Part shown: piece after piece, positions 19,082-26,447 of the stretch
How the letters are laid out: the number at the start of each line of letters is the position of its first letter
How positions within the stretch are numbered: the first letter of the stretch is position 1
Source of the DNA: Streptomyces sp. NBC_00433
GTDB lineage: Bacteria; Actinomycetota; Actinomycetes; Streptomycetales; Streptomycetaceae
Assembly (NCBI GenBank): GCA_036015235.1
Contig: CP107926.1
Location: 2,670,001 to 2,734,000, forward strand
Length of the DNA stretch: 64,000 nt
Direction: 5' to 3'
The notes under the pieces: generated by a model
Database searches by the model: none
The model's input: only the letters and a program-made list of their open reading frames with translations
What the model was told of the DNA's origin: nothing
Position numbers and translations under genes: made by a program

Positions 19082-20772
19082 TGGGTCTCGGTAGTCTGAT
19101 CGACAAGATCGGCGACGGTGGCGAGAAACTGCTCGGCAAGGCCAAGCAGAAGGCCGGCGAACTGATCGACGACGGCGCCCACTTCGTCGGTGACAACCTG
19201 GACCATGTCGGCCTGCACGACGCGGCCGACTGGGTCGACGACCAGGGCGACTCCATAGCCGACCACCTCGGCGCGCACGTCGACGAGCAGCAGCTCGGCC
19301 AGACCGAGGACCCCAAGGAACTGGTGCACGGCGACTCGAACAAGATCCGCGAGGTCTCCGGTCACCTGAGCCGCTTCCACAGCGCCTTCGACACCGGCCA
19401 CACCGGTCTGACCCACCTCGACCCCGGCAGCTGGGAGGGCGACGGCGCCGAGGCCTTCCGGGCGAAATTCGCCTCGCAGCCCGCCAAGTGGGCCAAGGCA
19501 GCGACCGCCTGCCAGGACGCGTCGAACGCGCTGGAGCACTACGCCTTCACCGTCGACTGGGCCCAGGGCCAGGCCAAGGAGGCCGTCCGGCTCTGGAAGC
19601 AGGGCACCGAGGCACGGAAGAAGGCCGCGGCGGCGTACAACGCGAAGGTCGACCAGTACAACACTGACCTCGCCAGCTACAAGGACCTGGTCGACGGCGA
19701 CAGCGACCCGGGCAAGCCGCCGGTGGCTCCCGACGCCTTCGTCGACCCGGGCGCCGGCGACAAGAGCCACGCCCAGGAGATACTCAGCTCGGCCCGCAAG
19801 CAGCGCGACACCGTGGCGGGCGAGGCCGAGGCCAAAGTGCGTACCGCCACCGCGCTCGCGCCGCAGAAGCCGGACTTCACCGACCGGATGAAGGGCGACG
19901 GCGGCGACTTCCTGAAGTCGGCGCCGATACAGGCCGAGCACTTCGCCGGCGGCCTGATCCGCTCGGGCACCGACATGCTGAAGTTCGTCCGCGGCCTGAA
20001 CCCGTACGACCCGTACAACCTCACCCACCCCGCGCAGTACCTGACCCACCTCAACTCCACCGCCGCGGGCCTGGTCGACATGACCGCGCACCCCGAGCGG
20101 CTGCCCGGCATCCTGCTCGGCAGCGGATGGGGCTCCGACGGCGACGAGGCCGGCGGCCGCCTGGTCGGCAACGTGCTGCTGGCACTGGCCACCGACGGCG
20201 GCAGCGCCGGCGCCAAAGCGGGCGCCGAAAGCGCCGGCAAGGACGCGGCCGAGCAGGCGGCAAAGGACGCCGCGGAGAGCGGCTCCAAGTGGAAGGGCCT
20301 CGCCAGGTCCACCTCCGACGTCAAGGGCGAGGCCTTCCACCAGGGTTCGATGACCCCAGCCGAGGAGGCGCAGTTCCTGCACGACGAATACCCCTGGCTC
20401 AAAGACGTCAACGAGACCGGCCAGCCGGGCTACACGCAGAACTGCTCGAAGAACGTCGAGGCGGTCAACGAGCGCCTCGACGGCATCCCCTCCAAGGCCA
20501 CCCCGCTGCAGAACCCGCAGTGGCCCAGCCCGGCACGCCTCGGCAATCCCGGCGCCAAGTTCGAGGACGTCGGAAGCTACGACGACATCATCAACGACAT
20601 GAACGCGCGCGGTGAGGGCTCCCGAGGCGTCGTCTACGTCGGCCGCGGCAATTCCGCGCACGTCTTCAACGTCGTGCACGACAGCAACGGCGTCGTCTTC
20701 CTCGACGGCCAGACCGGCCGGCTGGCCCAGTTGGAAAAGGGCGTGAAGATCCAGTACATGCCGTACAAGTAG
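19081..20772 (+). CDS. Polymorphic T7SS effector 2 with papain-fold-like C-terminus
   Basis: 563 residues. The head matches effector 1 almost segment by segment: W-E-G turn at Trp118 (PGSWEGDGAEAFRAKF), YAFTVDWAQGQA, then EHFAGGLIRSGTDM and RGLNPYDPYNLTHPA. The last 130 residues differ: Cys455 in YTQNCSKNVEAV, His527 in NSAHVFNVVHD, and Asp542/Gln544 in FLDGQTG, the same Cys-His-Asp/Gln order as the papain-fold toxins but with DGQ instead of DPQ. A linker rich in Ala/Gly/Lys (about 375-400) joins head and tip. Followed after 134 bp by a small YrhB-like gene. Secretion through the EccBCDE complex is inferred from location and the WXG-type head. Confidence 0.7.
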   Translation: MGLGSLIDKIGDGGEKLLGKAKQKAGELIDDGAHFVGDNLDHVGLHDAADWVDDQGDSIADHLGAHVDEQQLGQTEDPKELVHGDSNKIREVSGHLSRFHSAFDTGHTGLTHLDPGSWEGDGAEAFRAKFASQPAKWAKAATACQDASNALEHYAFTVDWAQGQAKEAVRLWKQGTEARKKAAAAYNAKVDQYNTDLASYKDLVDGDSDPGKPPVAPDAFVDPGAGDKSHAQEILSSARKQRDTVAGEAEAKVRTATALAPQKPDFTDRMKGDGGDFLKSAPIQAEHFAGGLIRSGTDMLKFVRGLNPYDPYNLTHPAQYLTHLNSTAAGLVDMTAHPERLPGILLGSGWGSDGDEAGGRLVGNVLLALATDGGSAGAKAGAESAGKDAAEQAAKDAAESGSKWKGLARSTSDVKGEAFHQGSMTPAEEAQFLHDEYPWLKDVNETGQPGYTQNCSKNVEAVNERLDGIPSKATPLQNPQWPSPARLGNPGAKFEDVGSYDDIINDMNARGEGSRGVVYVGRGNSAHVFNVVHDSNGVVFLDGQTGRLAQLEKGVKIQYMPYK

Positions 20773-20906
20773 CCTGAACACCCGAGCAACTGACACGGCC
20801 GACGTGACCTGACGAGGCTCTGACGTGACCGACACGTTCGGCAGCCGCCGCGCGGGGTCGGCCGCAGGACGGCGCGCAACGCCGTACGACGAAGAAAGGT
20901 GCACCC

Positions 20907-21269
20907 GTGATGACCGAGGAGGAGGCGCTCGCCGCCGCCTGGGCGTTCCTTCGGGACAGGTTCGGCGACGGCCCGCCGACGATCGTGGTGGAGCCGGGAA
21001 GCACCACCGAATACCGCTTGGCCTGGACCGTCGGCTTCGACTCCCAGGAGCACATCGACACCGGTGACATGACCCAGGCACCCATGGTGCGGGAGATCGT
21101 CGTGTTCAAGGACGGCTCGCTGATCGACTTCACCCCGAGCGCGCTGAGCACGCAGAATGCCGTGGCGTGGTTCGAGGACGGCGTCTGGCCCGAGCAGCTC
21201 AGCCGGCTGACCGACCCGCGGGTCTTCGGCACCCAGTGGATCCACGAGCCCCCGTCCGCCGGGGCGTGA
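20907..21269 (+). CDS. YrhB-like putative immunity protein for effector 2
   Basis: 120 residues, starting MMTEEEALAAAWAFLRDRFG and continuing with EYRLAWTVGFDS, EIVVFKDGSLIDF. The pattern helix then antiparallel strands with an aromatic W-x-V is that of YrhB/Imm35-type immunity proteins. GTG at 20907 is directly followed by ATG at 20910; AAAGG lies 7 bp before the GTG, so either could be used. No export signal. Its position after effector 2 supports an immunity role, which is untested. Confidence 0.55.
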   Translation: MMTEEEALAAAWAFLRDRFGDGPPTIVVEPGSTTEYRLAWTVGFDSQEHIDTGDMTQAPMVREIVVFKDGSLIDFTPSALSTQNAVAWFEDGVWPEQLSRLTDPRVFGTQWIHEPPSAGA

Positions 21270-21273
21270 GGAC

Positions 21274-22638
21274 ATGACCGACCCGTACGGACTCGCCCAC
21301 GAGTGGCTGCGGTCCGCCTACGACGTGCCGGTGCGGTTGCAGCGCGCCCCGATTGCCGAGACGCCGCAGGCCTGGGTGTTCAGCACCGCGCTGGAGCCGG
21401 CGGCGGCCGGCGCGCACCGGCAGGCCGCGCCCGCGCCGCTGCTGACGTCGCTGCTGTGCGTGCCCAAGAACGGCATGCCGCCCTTCCACCCGGCCACCGA
21501 CGATCCGTGGGGCGACCTGGCCGACTTCGAGAGGGACCCGCGGCCCAGGGACCCCGCCGAGCAGGCCCGCAGGACGAACGCCAGGGGCGCGGTGCTCGCG
21601 GCCCACGCGACCGTCGGCGGCGCGCCCGCGACGGCCCTGCCCTGGCAGTCCGCGCACGAGAGCCCCACCTGGTGGGACGACTTCCTCCTGCGGTATTTCC
21701 CGACGGCCGAGGTCGGGCCGTGCCCGGACTGGGAGACGGTGATCTCGGCAGTCGGCGAACTGGGCCCGGGCACCGCCGGCGTGGTGTGGATCCGCCGGGA
21801 ACTGCACGGCGCCGAGGCGACCGGCCACCTGCTCTACGCCCACAACAAGGACGGCCAGGTCGCGCTGCTCGACCCGCAGGCCCGGCGGCTCGCCAGGCTG
21901 GAGACCGAGAACGTACGGGAGATCGTGCTGGCCCGGATCCCGCCGGGATCCACGCGGGACGCGCAGGGCACGCGGGAGGCGCGCGACGTGCGGGAGGCGC
22001 GGGAGGCGCCGCCTTCCGCCGCGCGGGCCGCAAGGGGCGTGACCGACCTGGCGGCAGCGGTGCGCGCGGCCGAGGCGTGGCTTGAGTACGTGCACGGCGA
22101 CCAGGTCGTCCTTGTCGAGCCCTCCCCCGCCGACGAGACAGCCCGCGGCTGGCTGTTCGCCTGCAATACCCGCGCCTTCCTTGCCGACGGCAATCCGCAG
22201 CACGCCATGCTGGACGCGGCACTGGTGGTGCCGAAGGACGGCTCCGCGCCGTTCGGGCTGCCCAATTCCGACCCGTGGGACTGGTTCGACCGCTGGGACC
22301 AGGGCGCACAGCCCGGCACCGACGGCTTCCCGCTGCCGCCGGAGCCGGGCCCCGCGGCCTGGTTCGCACCGACGATGAGCCCGCTCGGCGCGGTCCTTTC
22401 CGTGACCGACTACACCGATTGGCAGACCCTGGTGGCCGGCCTGACGGAGATGCCGGTCGGGTCGCGGTCCGTGGTGTGGGTGCGCAGGAACGACCGGCGC
22501 GGCCGCGAGTCGGTCGGGCTGCTGTGCGTTGCCGCGCAGACCGAGAACGGCCTGGTCCTCATCGACACGGCGAGGGACGCCCCGGTGGAGCTGGAGACCG
22601 ACGGCGTACGGTCGCTGCACCTGGTTCAGTACCGCTGA
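21274..22638 (+). CDS. Tandem YrhB-like protein carrying a papain-fold-like domain without the catalytic Cys
   Basis: 454 residues made of two similar halves joined by an Arg/Glu/Ala-rich linker (about 230-250). Each half begins like YrhB (AWVFSTAL, SLLCVPKNGMPPFHP; RGWLFACNTR, ALVVPKDGSAPFGLP). In the first half a later part resembles the effector tips: RRTNARGAVLAAH, then GVVWIRRE, His185 in GHLLYAH and Asp200/Gln202 in LLDPQA. Where the effectors have N-C, this protein has N-A (Ala103). The second half keeps only a shortened end (SVVWVRRN, LVLIDTA). Starts 4 bp after the small immunity gene and ends the plus-strand run. Probably an immunity protein or decoy; inferred. Confidence 0.6.
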   Translation: MTDPYGLAHEWLRSAYDVPVRLQRAPIAETPQAWVFSTALEPAAAGAHRQAAPAPLLTSLLCVPKNGMPPFHPATDDPWGDLADFERDPRPRDPAEQARRTNARGAVLAAHATVGGAPATALPWQSAHESPTWWDDFLLRYFPTAEVGPCPDWETVISAVGELGPGTAGVVWIRRELHGAEATGHLLYAHNKDGQVALLDPQARRLARLETENVREIVLARIPPGSTRDAQGTREARDVREAREAPPSAARAARGVTDLAAAVRAAEAWLEYVHGDQVVLVEPSPADETARGWLFACNTRAFLADGNPQHAMLDAALVVPKDGSAPFGLPNSDPWDWFDRWDQGAQPGTDGFPLPPEPGPAAWFAPTMSPLGAVLSVTDYTDWQTLVAGLTEMPVGSRSVVWVRRNDRRGRESVGLLCVAAQTENGLVLIDTARDAPVELETDGVRSLHLVQYR

Positions 22639-22711
22639 AGGCCGCACGCGGGCGTCTGCGGGCGTCGTTCCCGGCTCACAGGGTTCATCGCCTTCGGGCG
22701 GACCCGGCGGG

Positions 22712-23971
22712 TCAGGAGCGGCGCCTGCGGTCACGCAGCGCCACCGTCGTACCGGTGACCAGCAGCAGCGCCACCGCCATACCGCTCACCACATACGCCG
22801 CGGTGCGCTTCTCCCGCTGCCTCGCGGGATCGCCGAAGGTCAGCGCGGCGGGCACGACCCGGTCCTGGCCCTTGAGCATTCCGGGGTCGGGCGTCGGCGA
22901 CTCGATCGGCTTCTCGTCGTCGGTGAGCGCGCGGACCGGGTCCACGACACCCCAGCCGACCAGCGAGTTGTGGCCGAGCGAGGTGCGCTGCGCGGTCTGC
23001 TCGATCTGCGCGATCACCTGCGCCGCCGTCCAGTCCGGGTGCTTGTCACGGATCAGCGTCGCGACGCCGGCGACGTAAGGCGCGGCGAAACTGGTGCCGT
23101 TGTCCACGCACTGGCCGCCGCCGGGCACGGTGGACAGCATGTCCACACCGGGCGCCGCCACCCCGACGAAATCCCCCGCCTGGGAGAAGGAGGCGCGCTC
23201 GTTGTTACGGTCCGACGCGCCGACGGCCAGAACACCCGGGTAGGCGCCGGGATAGGTCGTACGCGCCTTGCCGTCGCCCCCGTCGTTGCCCGCGGAGGCG
23301 ATGACCACCGCGCCCGAACGCACGGCCGCGGCAATCGCGCTCGCCAGCTCGGGTGTGCTGGTCGACGTGTCCTGCGAGATGTTGATGACCTTGGCATGGG
23401 CGGCGACGGCCTTCTGCAGCGCGGTCACCAGATGGGGCACCGTGCCGGTGCCGTCCTCGCTCGCCTGCCGGATCGAGACGATCGTCGCCTGGGGCGCGAG
23501 CCCCTTGAAGCCGGTGGAAGCCGCCGGACGGGCGGCGATGATGCCGGCCACCTCCGTACCGTGCCCGACCGGGTCGGTGGTGCCGTTGCCCTTGGCGTCT
23601 ATCAGGTCGACGCTGTGCGCCACATCGACCGCCGAGGCCAGCTGGGGGTTCTTGACGTCCACCCCGGAGTCGATCACCGCGACGACGACGCCCTTGCCCT
23701 GGTGGGTGCCCTGCCACAGCTGGTTCACCAGCACGCGCTGCAATGACCAGGGGGTCTGCTTCACGGGCGGTGCCGGGAATGTGCACTGGCCGTCGCCGTC
23801 GAGCGGCTGGGCGGCATGCGGCGAGTCCGGCTGGACGGGAGCGGCCGTCGCCGGAGAAGCGAGCGCGGGCGAGGCCGCGCCCAGCACGACCCCAGGCAGC
23901 AGCGCCAGCGCCGCGACGCCGGCGGCAGCCACGGACACCGCACGCCGACGCGGCGACCCTGCAACCCTCAC
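22712..23971 (-). CDS. mycP: Type VII secretion-associated serine protease (mycosin) 1
   Basis: Membrane-anchored subtilisin-family protease required for ESX function. 419 residues: signal peptide (RRRAVSV then a hydrophobic stretch ending ALASPA), catalytic Asp101 (VIDSGVD), His137 (GHGTEVAG), oxyanion Asn229 (SAGNDG) and Ser294 (GTSFAAP), then a Pro-rich stretch and a C-terminal helix ending RDRRRRS. I chose the GTG at 23971, which has GAGGAG upstream and begins right before the signal peptide. Convergent with the effector operon; downstream of the two WXG100 genes. Confidence 0.92.
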   Translation of the reverse strand: MRVAGSPRRRAVSVAAAGVAALALLPGVVLGAASPALASPATAAPVQPDSPHAAQPLDGDGQCTFPAPPVKQTPWSLQRVLVNQLWQGTHQGKGVVVAVIDSGVDVKNPQLASAVDVAHSVDLIDAKGNGTTDPVGHGTEVAGIIAARPAASTGFKGLAPQATIVSIRQASEDGTGTVPHLVTALQKAVAAHAKVINISQDTSTSTPELASAIAAAVRSGAVVIASAGNDGGDGKARTTYPGAYPGVLAVGASDRNNERASFSQAGDFVGVAAPGVDMLSTVPGGGQCVDNGTSFAAPYVAGVATLIRDKHPDWTAAQVIAQIEQTAQRTSLGHNSLVGWGVVDPVRALTDDEKPIESPTPDPGMLKGQDRVVPAALTFGDPARQREKRTAAYVVSGMAVALLLVTGTTVALRDRRRRS

Positions 23972-24067
23972 GACGCCTCTCCTCGGCCCGTACACCCCGA
24001 TGAACCGGCCCGACACCGACCCGCCGGTCGGCCGCCATGACGGCCGGCCGGTCCGGGTCGGCCGCAC

Positions 24068-24132
24068 GGCCGGTCAGTTCAGCCTCGGTGGCCGGTCAAT
24101 TCGGCCTCGAAGGCTGGTCGTTCAGCCTCTGT
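24068..24132 (-). repeat. Three 22-bp tandem repeats between WXG100 gene and mycosin 1
   Basis: Units begin at 24068, 24090 and 24112, each close to ggccggtcagttcagcctcg, with the third slightly shorter and more diverged. They start next to the stop of the WXG100 gene at 24134 and lie within the 162-bp gap before mycosin 1. Nothing else was seen in that gap. Confidence 0.65.
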
Positions 24133-24133
24133 G

Positions 24134-24430
24134 TCAGCCGAAGTACGACGCGGCCTTCTTGTCGGCCGCGTTGTAGTGACCGCTCGCGATCTGCACCTTG
24201 CTGGCGATCGACTCCAGCACCTCGTGCATGTGGTGCGTACGGTTCGCCCACTCGTTCGCGACCGCGTGGAAGGCGGTCTGCGCGTCGCCCTCCCAGTACG
24301 CGGCGACCGCGCGGACGCGGGTCAGCAGGTTGTCGAGGTCGGTCTCGAGCTGACCGGCCTGATGCTTGATCGCGCCCGCTGCCTCGTCGAGCGAGGAATA
24401 TGTGACCTTGAGTTCACCGGGATCGGACAT
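24134..24430 (-). CDS. WXG100 family ESX substrate (98 residues)
   Basis: Small helical-hairpin protein secreted as a dimer by EccC. Starts MSDPGELKVTYSSLDEAAG; the turn W-E-G is at residues 46-48 (YWEGDAQ), and a C-terminal YxxxD secretion signal is visible at 86-90 (YNAAD), as in EsxB/CFP-10. Start ATG at 24430; the open frame upstream has no family similarity. It is the second gene of the esx pair and lies 98 bp after the other WXG100 gene with a hairpin between. Confidence 0.93.
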   Translation of the reverse strand: MSDPGELKVTYSSLDEAAGAIKHQAGQLETDLDNLLTRVRAVAAYWEGDAQTAFHAVANEWANRTHHMHEVLESIASKVQIASGHYNAADKKAASYFG

Positions 24431-24509
24431 GATTACCCCCCATGGAAGTAGGTGATACGGCTCGTGACGTAATGGTCGAGACCAGGTGACAATCGACGAC
24501 CAGGTCAAG

Positions 24510-24530
24510 GACCCGGTCGGAGACCGGGTC
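24510..24530 (-). promoter_or_regulatory. Hairpin at the end of the first esx gene
   Basis: Perfect 9-bp inverted repeat gacccggtc / gaccgggtc with a 3-nt loop, overlapping the stop codon of the 112-residue WXG100 gene. It could slow decay or partly end transcription and so set the ratio of the two esx products. Confidence 0.5.
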
Positions 24531-24867
24531 AGAGACCGGCGATACCGCTGCCCGCGGCGCTGCCGTTGATGTCGATGCTCTTCATGTCCTGGAGGACGTC
24601 CTCGTCGGTCGAGCCCGAGGTGAGGTTCGTGTCGTGCACGGCTTCCTTGATCTTGTTCAGCAGGATCGCCAGCACACGGTGGTCCTCGTTGATCAGGCTC
24701 TGCTGCGAGTTGAAGGCGTTGGCACCGATACCCCGCCAGTGACCTTCGAGGTTGTCGATCACCGTCTGAAGCGCCTTCACCTGACGGTCCATCGAGCCGA
24801 CCATGTCGTAGATGTCGGTTTCCAGCTTGGCCAGCGAGGCCGCGGTGACTTTCATTCCGGCAGTCAT
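24529..24867 (-). CDS. WXG100 family ESX substrate (112 residues)
   Basis: Partner of the 98-residue WXG100 protein. Starts MTAGMKVTAASLAKLETD with W-R-G at residues 44-46 (HWRGIGANAF) and a Gly/Ser-rich tail (NGSAAGSGIAGL). No YxxxD motif is seen, as expected for the EsxA-type partner of a heterodimer. GGAGGGG lies before the ATG at 24867. The 139-bp region upstream, to mycosin 2, probably holds the esx promoter; a TAACGT near 24923-24918 could be its -10 but the -35 is unclear. Confidence 0.92.
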   Translation of the reverse strand: MTAGMKVTAASLAKLETDIYDMVGSMDRQVKALQTVIDNLEGHWRGIGANAFNSQQSLINEDHRVLAILLNKIKEAVHDTNLTSGSTDEDVLQDMKSIDINGSAAGSGIAGL

Positions 24868-25006
24868 GGTTTCTGCCCCTCCCCCATGCAATCGCGTGTA
24901 CGTCGTCGCGAGCGAATACGTTACCCGCTCACTCTAGCCACAACACCTACCGATCCCAACAGGACACCCCGTGGTCTCAGTTGTGCCCTCACCTGCCCCA
25001 CCAGCC

Positions 25007-26404
25007 TTAGTAGGGCGGCGGCGGAGGCGGCCGGTAACCACCGTACGGCGGCTGTTGCGGATGATGCGGCGGCAGCGGTGGCCGCGGCGCGTATACGGCG
25101 GCGGCCGAAGCAGCCGCCGCGGCACGCCGGCGCCGGCCGCGCATCGCGAGCGCCGTCCCGCCGGCCGCCAACACGACGACGGCCGCACCCGCGGCGATCC
25201 ACGGCGTCGAACTACTGCCGCCGCCACCGGAGTCCGACCCCTCGGCGACCGCCTTGTCGGACGACGAAGCCGAGGGCGCCGGAGCAGCCGTCCCGGCGGC
25301 GCCGGACGTCGGCGTGGCGGACGGCTCCCCGTCCCCGCCTTGCTGCCAGCCCTCGTGCTCCGCCAACGGGTAGACATCGGCGGGCCCGGGATCCCCCGGC
25401 GTCTGCAGAGCGACCCGCGGCCGCACGGCGCCATACCCGATCGAGTCATTCCGCTCGGCCCCATCGGTGGGCTTCGACGCGGTGTTGAGCAGCACCCGCA
25501 GGACCTGGTTGGCGGTCCAGGAGGGGTGGGCGGACCAGACGAGGGCGGCGGAGCCGGAGGTGAGGGCGGAGGCGTCGCTGGTGCCGCTGCTTGTGTTGAC
25601 GCAGTTAGCCCGAATCCCGCTCGGGCAAGCCTTTGAGATGTTGTCGCCGACAGCGGAGAGGTCTACTTGGGGGCCCTTGGTGGACAAGGGAAGAGCGTTT
25701 CCGTTGCGGTCAAGAGCCCCGATGCCAGCGACACCGCGGCTGGCTGCCGGATATTCCACCGGGCTGCCCTTCTCACCTGAGTTACCTGTGGAGGCGAAGA
25801 TAAGCTTGCCCTTACTCCGCGCGTAGTCCAGGGCACTCTGAAGGGCTGCAATGTCGTTTGGCTGCAGCGACGTAGCTGGCACGCCCTGGGAGATATTGAT
25901 GACCCGCGCCTGGCTGTCAGCCGCATATCGCACTGCCTTGTCCAGCTCGACCGTAAAGGACACTGCGCTGGCCGCTTCGTTTGTGTCACGAGGGTCGTTC
26001 AGGATCCTGATTGGAAGGATCTTCGCTTCCGGGGCCACACCGATCGCCCCTGTGCCGCCTTCCGAAGCTCCCGTTCCAGCAATGAGGCTGGACATGCCAG
26101 TACCGTGACCAATCTTGTCGTCATACGGCGAATCGACTGGGTAGGTGAAGCTCTTCCCGTCGAGTACCTGGCCCTTCAGGTCCGGGATGCTTCGATCCAC
26201 GCCCGTGTCAATCACCGCGACGGTGATGCCTGCGCCTTTGCTGATCTTCCAGGCTTCCGGCAGCCTCATCGCGTCAACGTGCCACTGCAGTTGGCGCACA
26301 GTCTGCCCCTGCGCGGGCAGCGCCCCGATGCTCAGCATCAGGGCGCCACTGGTGGCGACGACAGCCAGGGCACGTTGTACCCAGGTACGTGCCCGGCGTT
26401 TCAT
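25007..26404 (-). CDS. mycP: Type VII secretion-associated serine protease (mycosin) 2
   Basis: 465 residues: signal peptide (MKRRARTWVQ then a hydrophobic core), catalytic Asp66 (VIDTGVD), His100 (GHGTG), Asn208 (STGNSG) and Ser276 (SGTSDAS), an Ala/Ser/Gly-rich spacer, a membrane helix, and an unusual Pro/Tyr-rich cytoplasmic tail (RPPLPPHHPQQPPYGG). ATG at 26404 has AGGAGAAG upstream. The protease-domain part is clearly poorer in G+C than its neighbours: I counted 39/60 at 25681-25740, 36/60 at 25741-25800 and 34/60 at 25801-25860. This suggests exchange from another source. A second mycosin in one ESX locus is known from Streptomyces. Confidence 0.9.
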   Translation of the reverse strand: MKRRARTWVQRALAVVATSGALMLSIGALPAQGQTVRQLQWHVDAMRLPEAWKISKGAGITVAVIDTGVDRSIPDLKGQVLDGKSFTYPVDSPYDDKIGHGTGMSSLIAGTGASEGGTGAIGVAPEAKILPIRILNDPRDTNEAASAVSFTVELDKAVRYAADSQARVINISQGVPATSLQPNDIAALQSALDYARSKGKLIFASTGNSGEKGSPVEYPAASRGVAGIGALDRNGNALPLSTKGPQVDLSAVGDNISKACPSGIRANCVNTSSGTSDASALTSGSAALVWSAHPSWTANQVLRVLLNTASKPTDGAERNDSIGYGAVRPRVALQTPGDPGPADVYPLAEHEGWQQGGDGEPSATPTSGAAGTAAPAPSASSSDKAVAEGSDSGGGGSSSTPWIAAGAAVVVLAAGGTALAMRGRRRRAAAAASAAAVYAPRPPLPPHHPQQPPYGGYRPPPPPPY

Positions 26405-26447
26405 CGCTCTTCTCCTCGCGGTACGGCTCAGTCGGATCGCCGTTGGG

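Noticed and set aside
20825..21067. Plus-strand frame overlapping the 120-residue immunity gene
   Set aside because: Arg/Gly-rich out-of-frame translation; the overlapping gene has better codon use and a family pattern.
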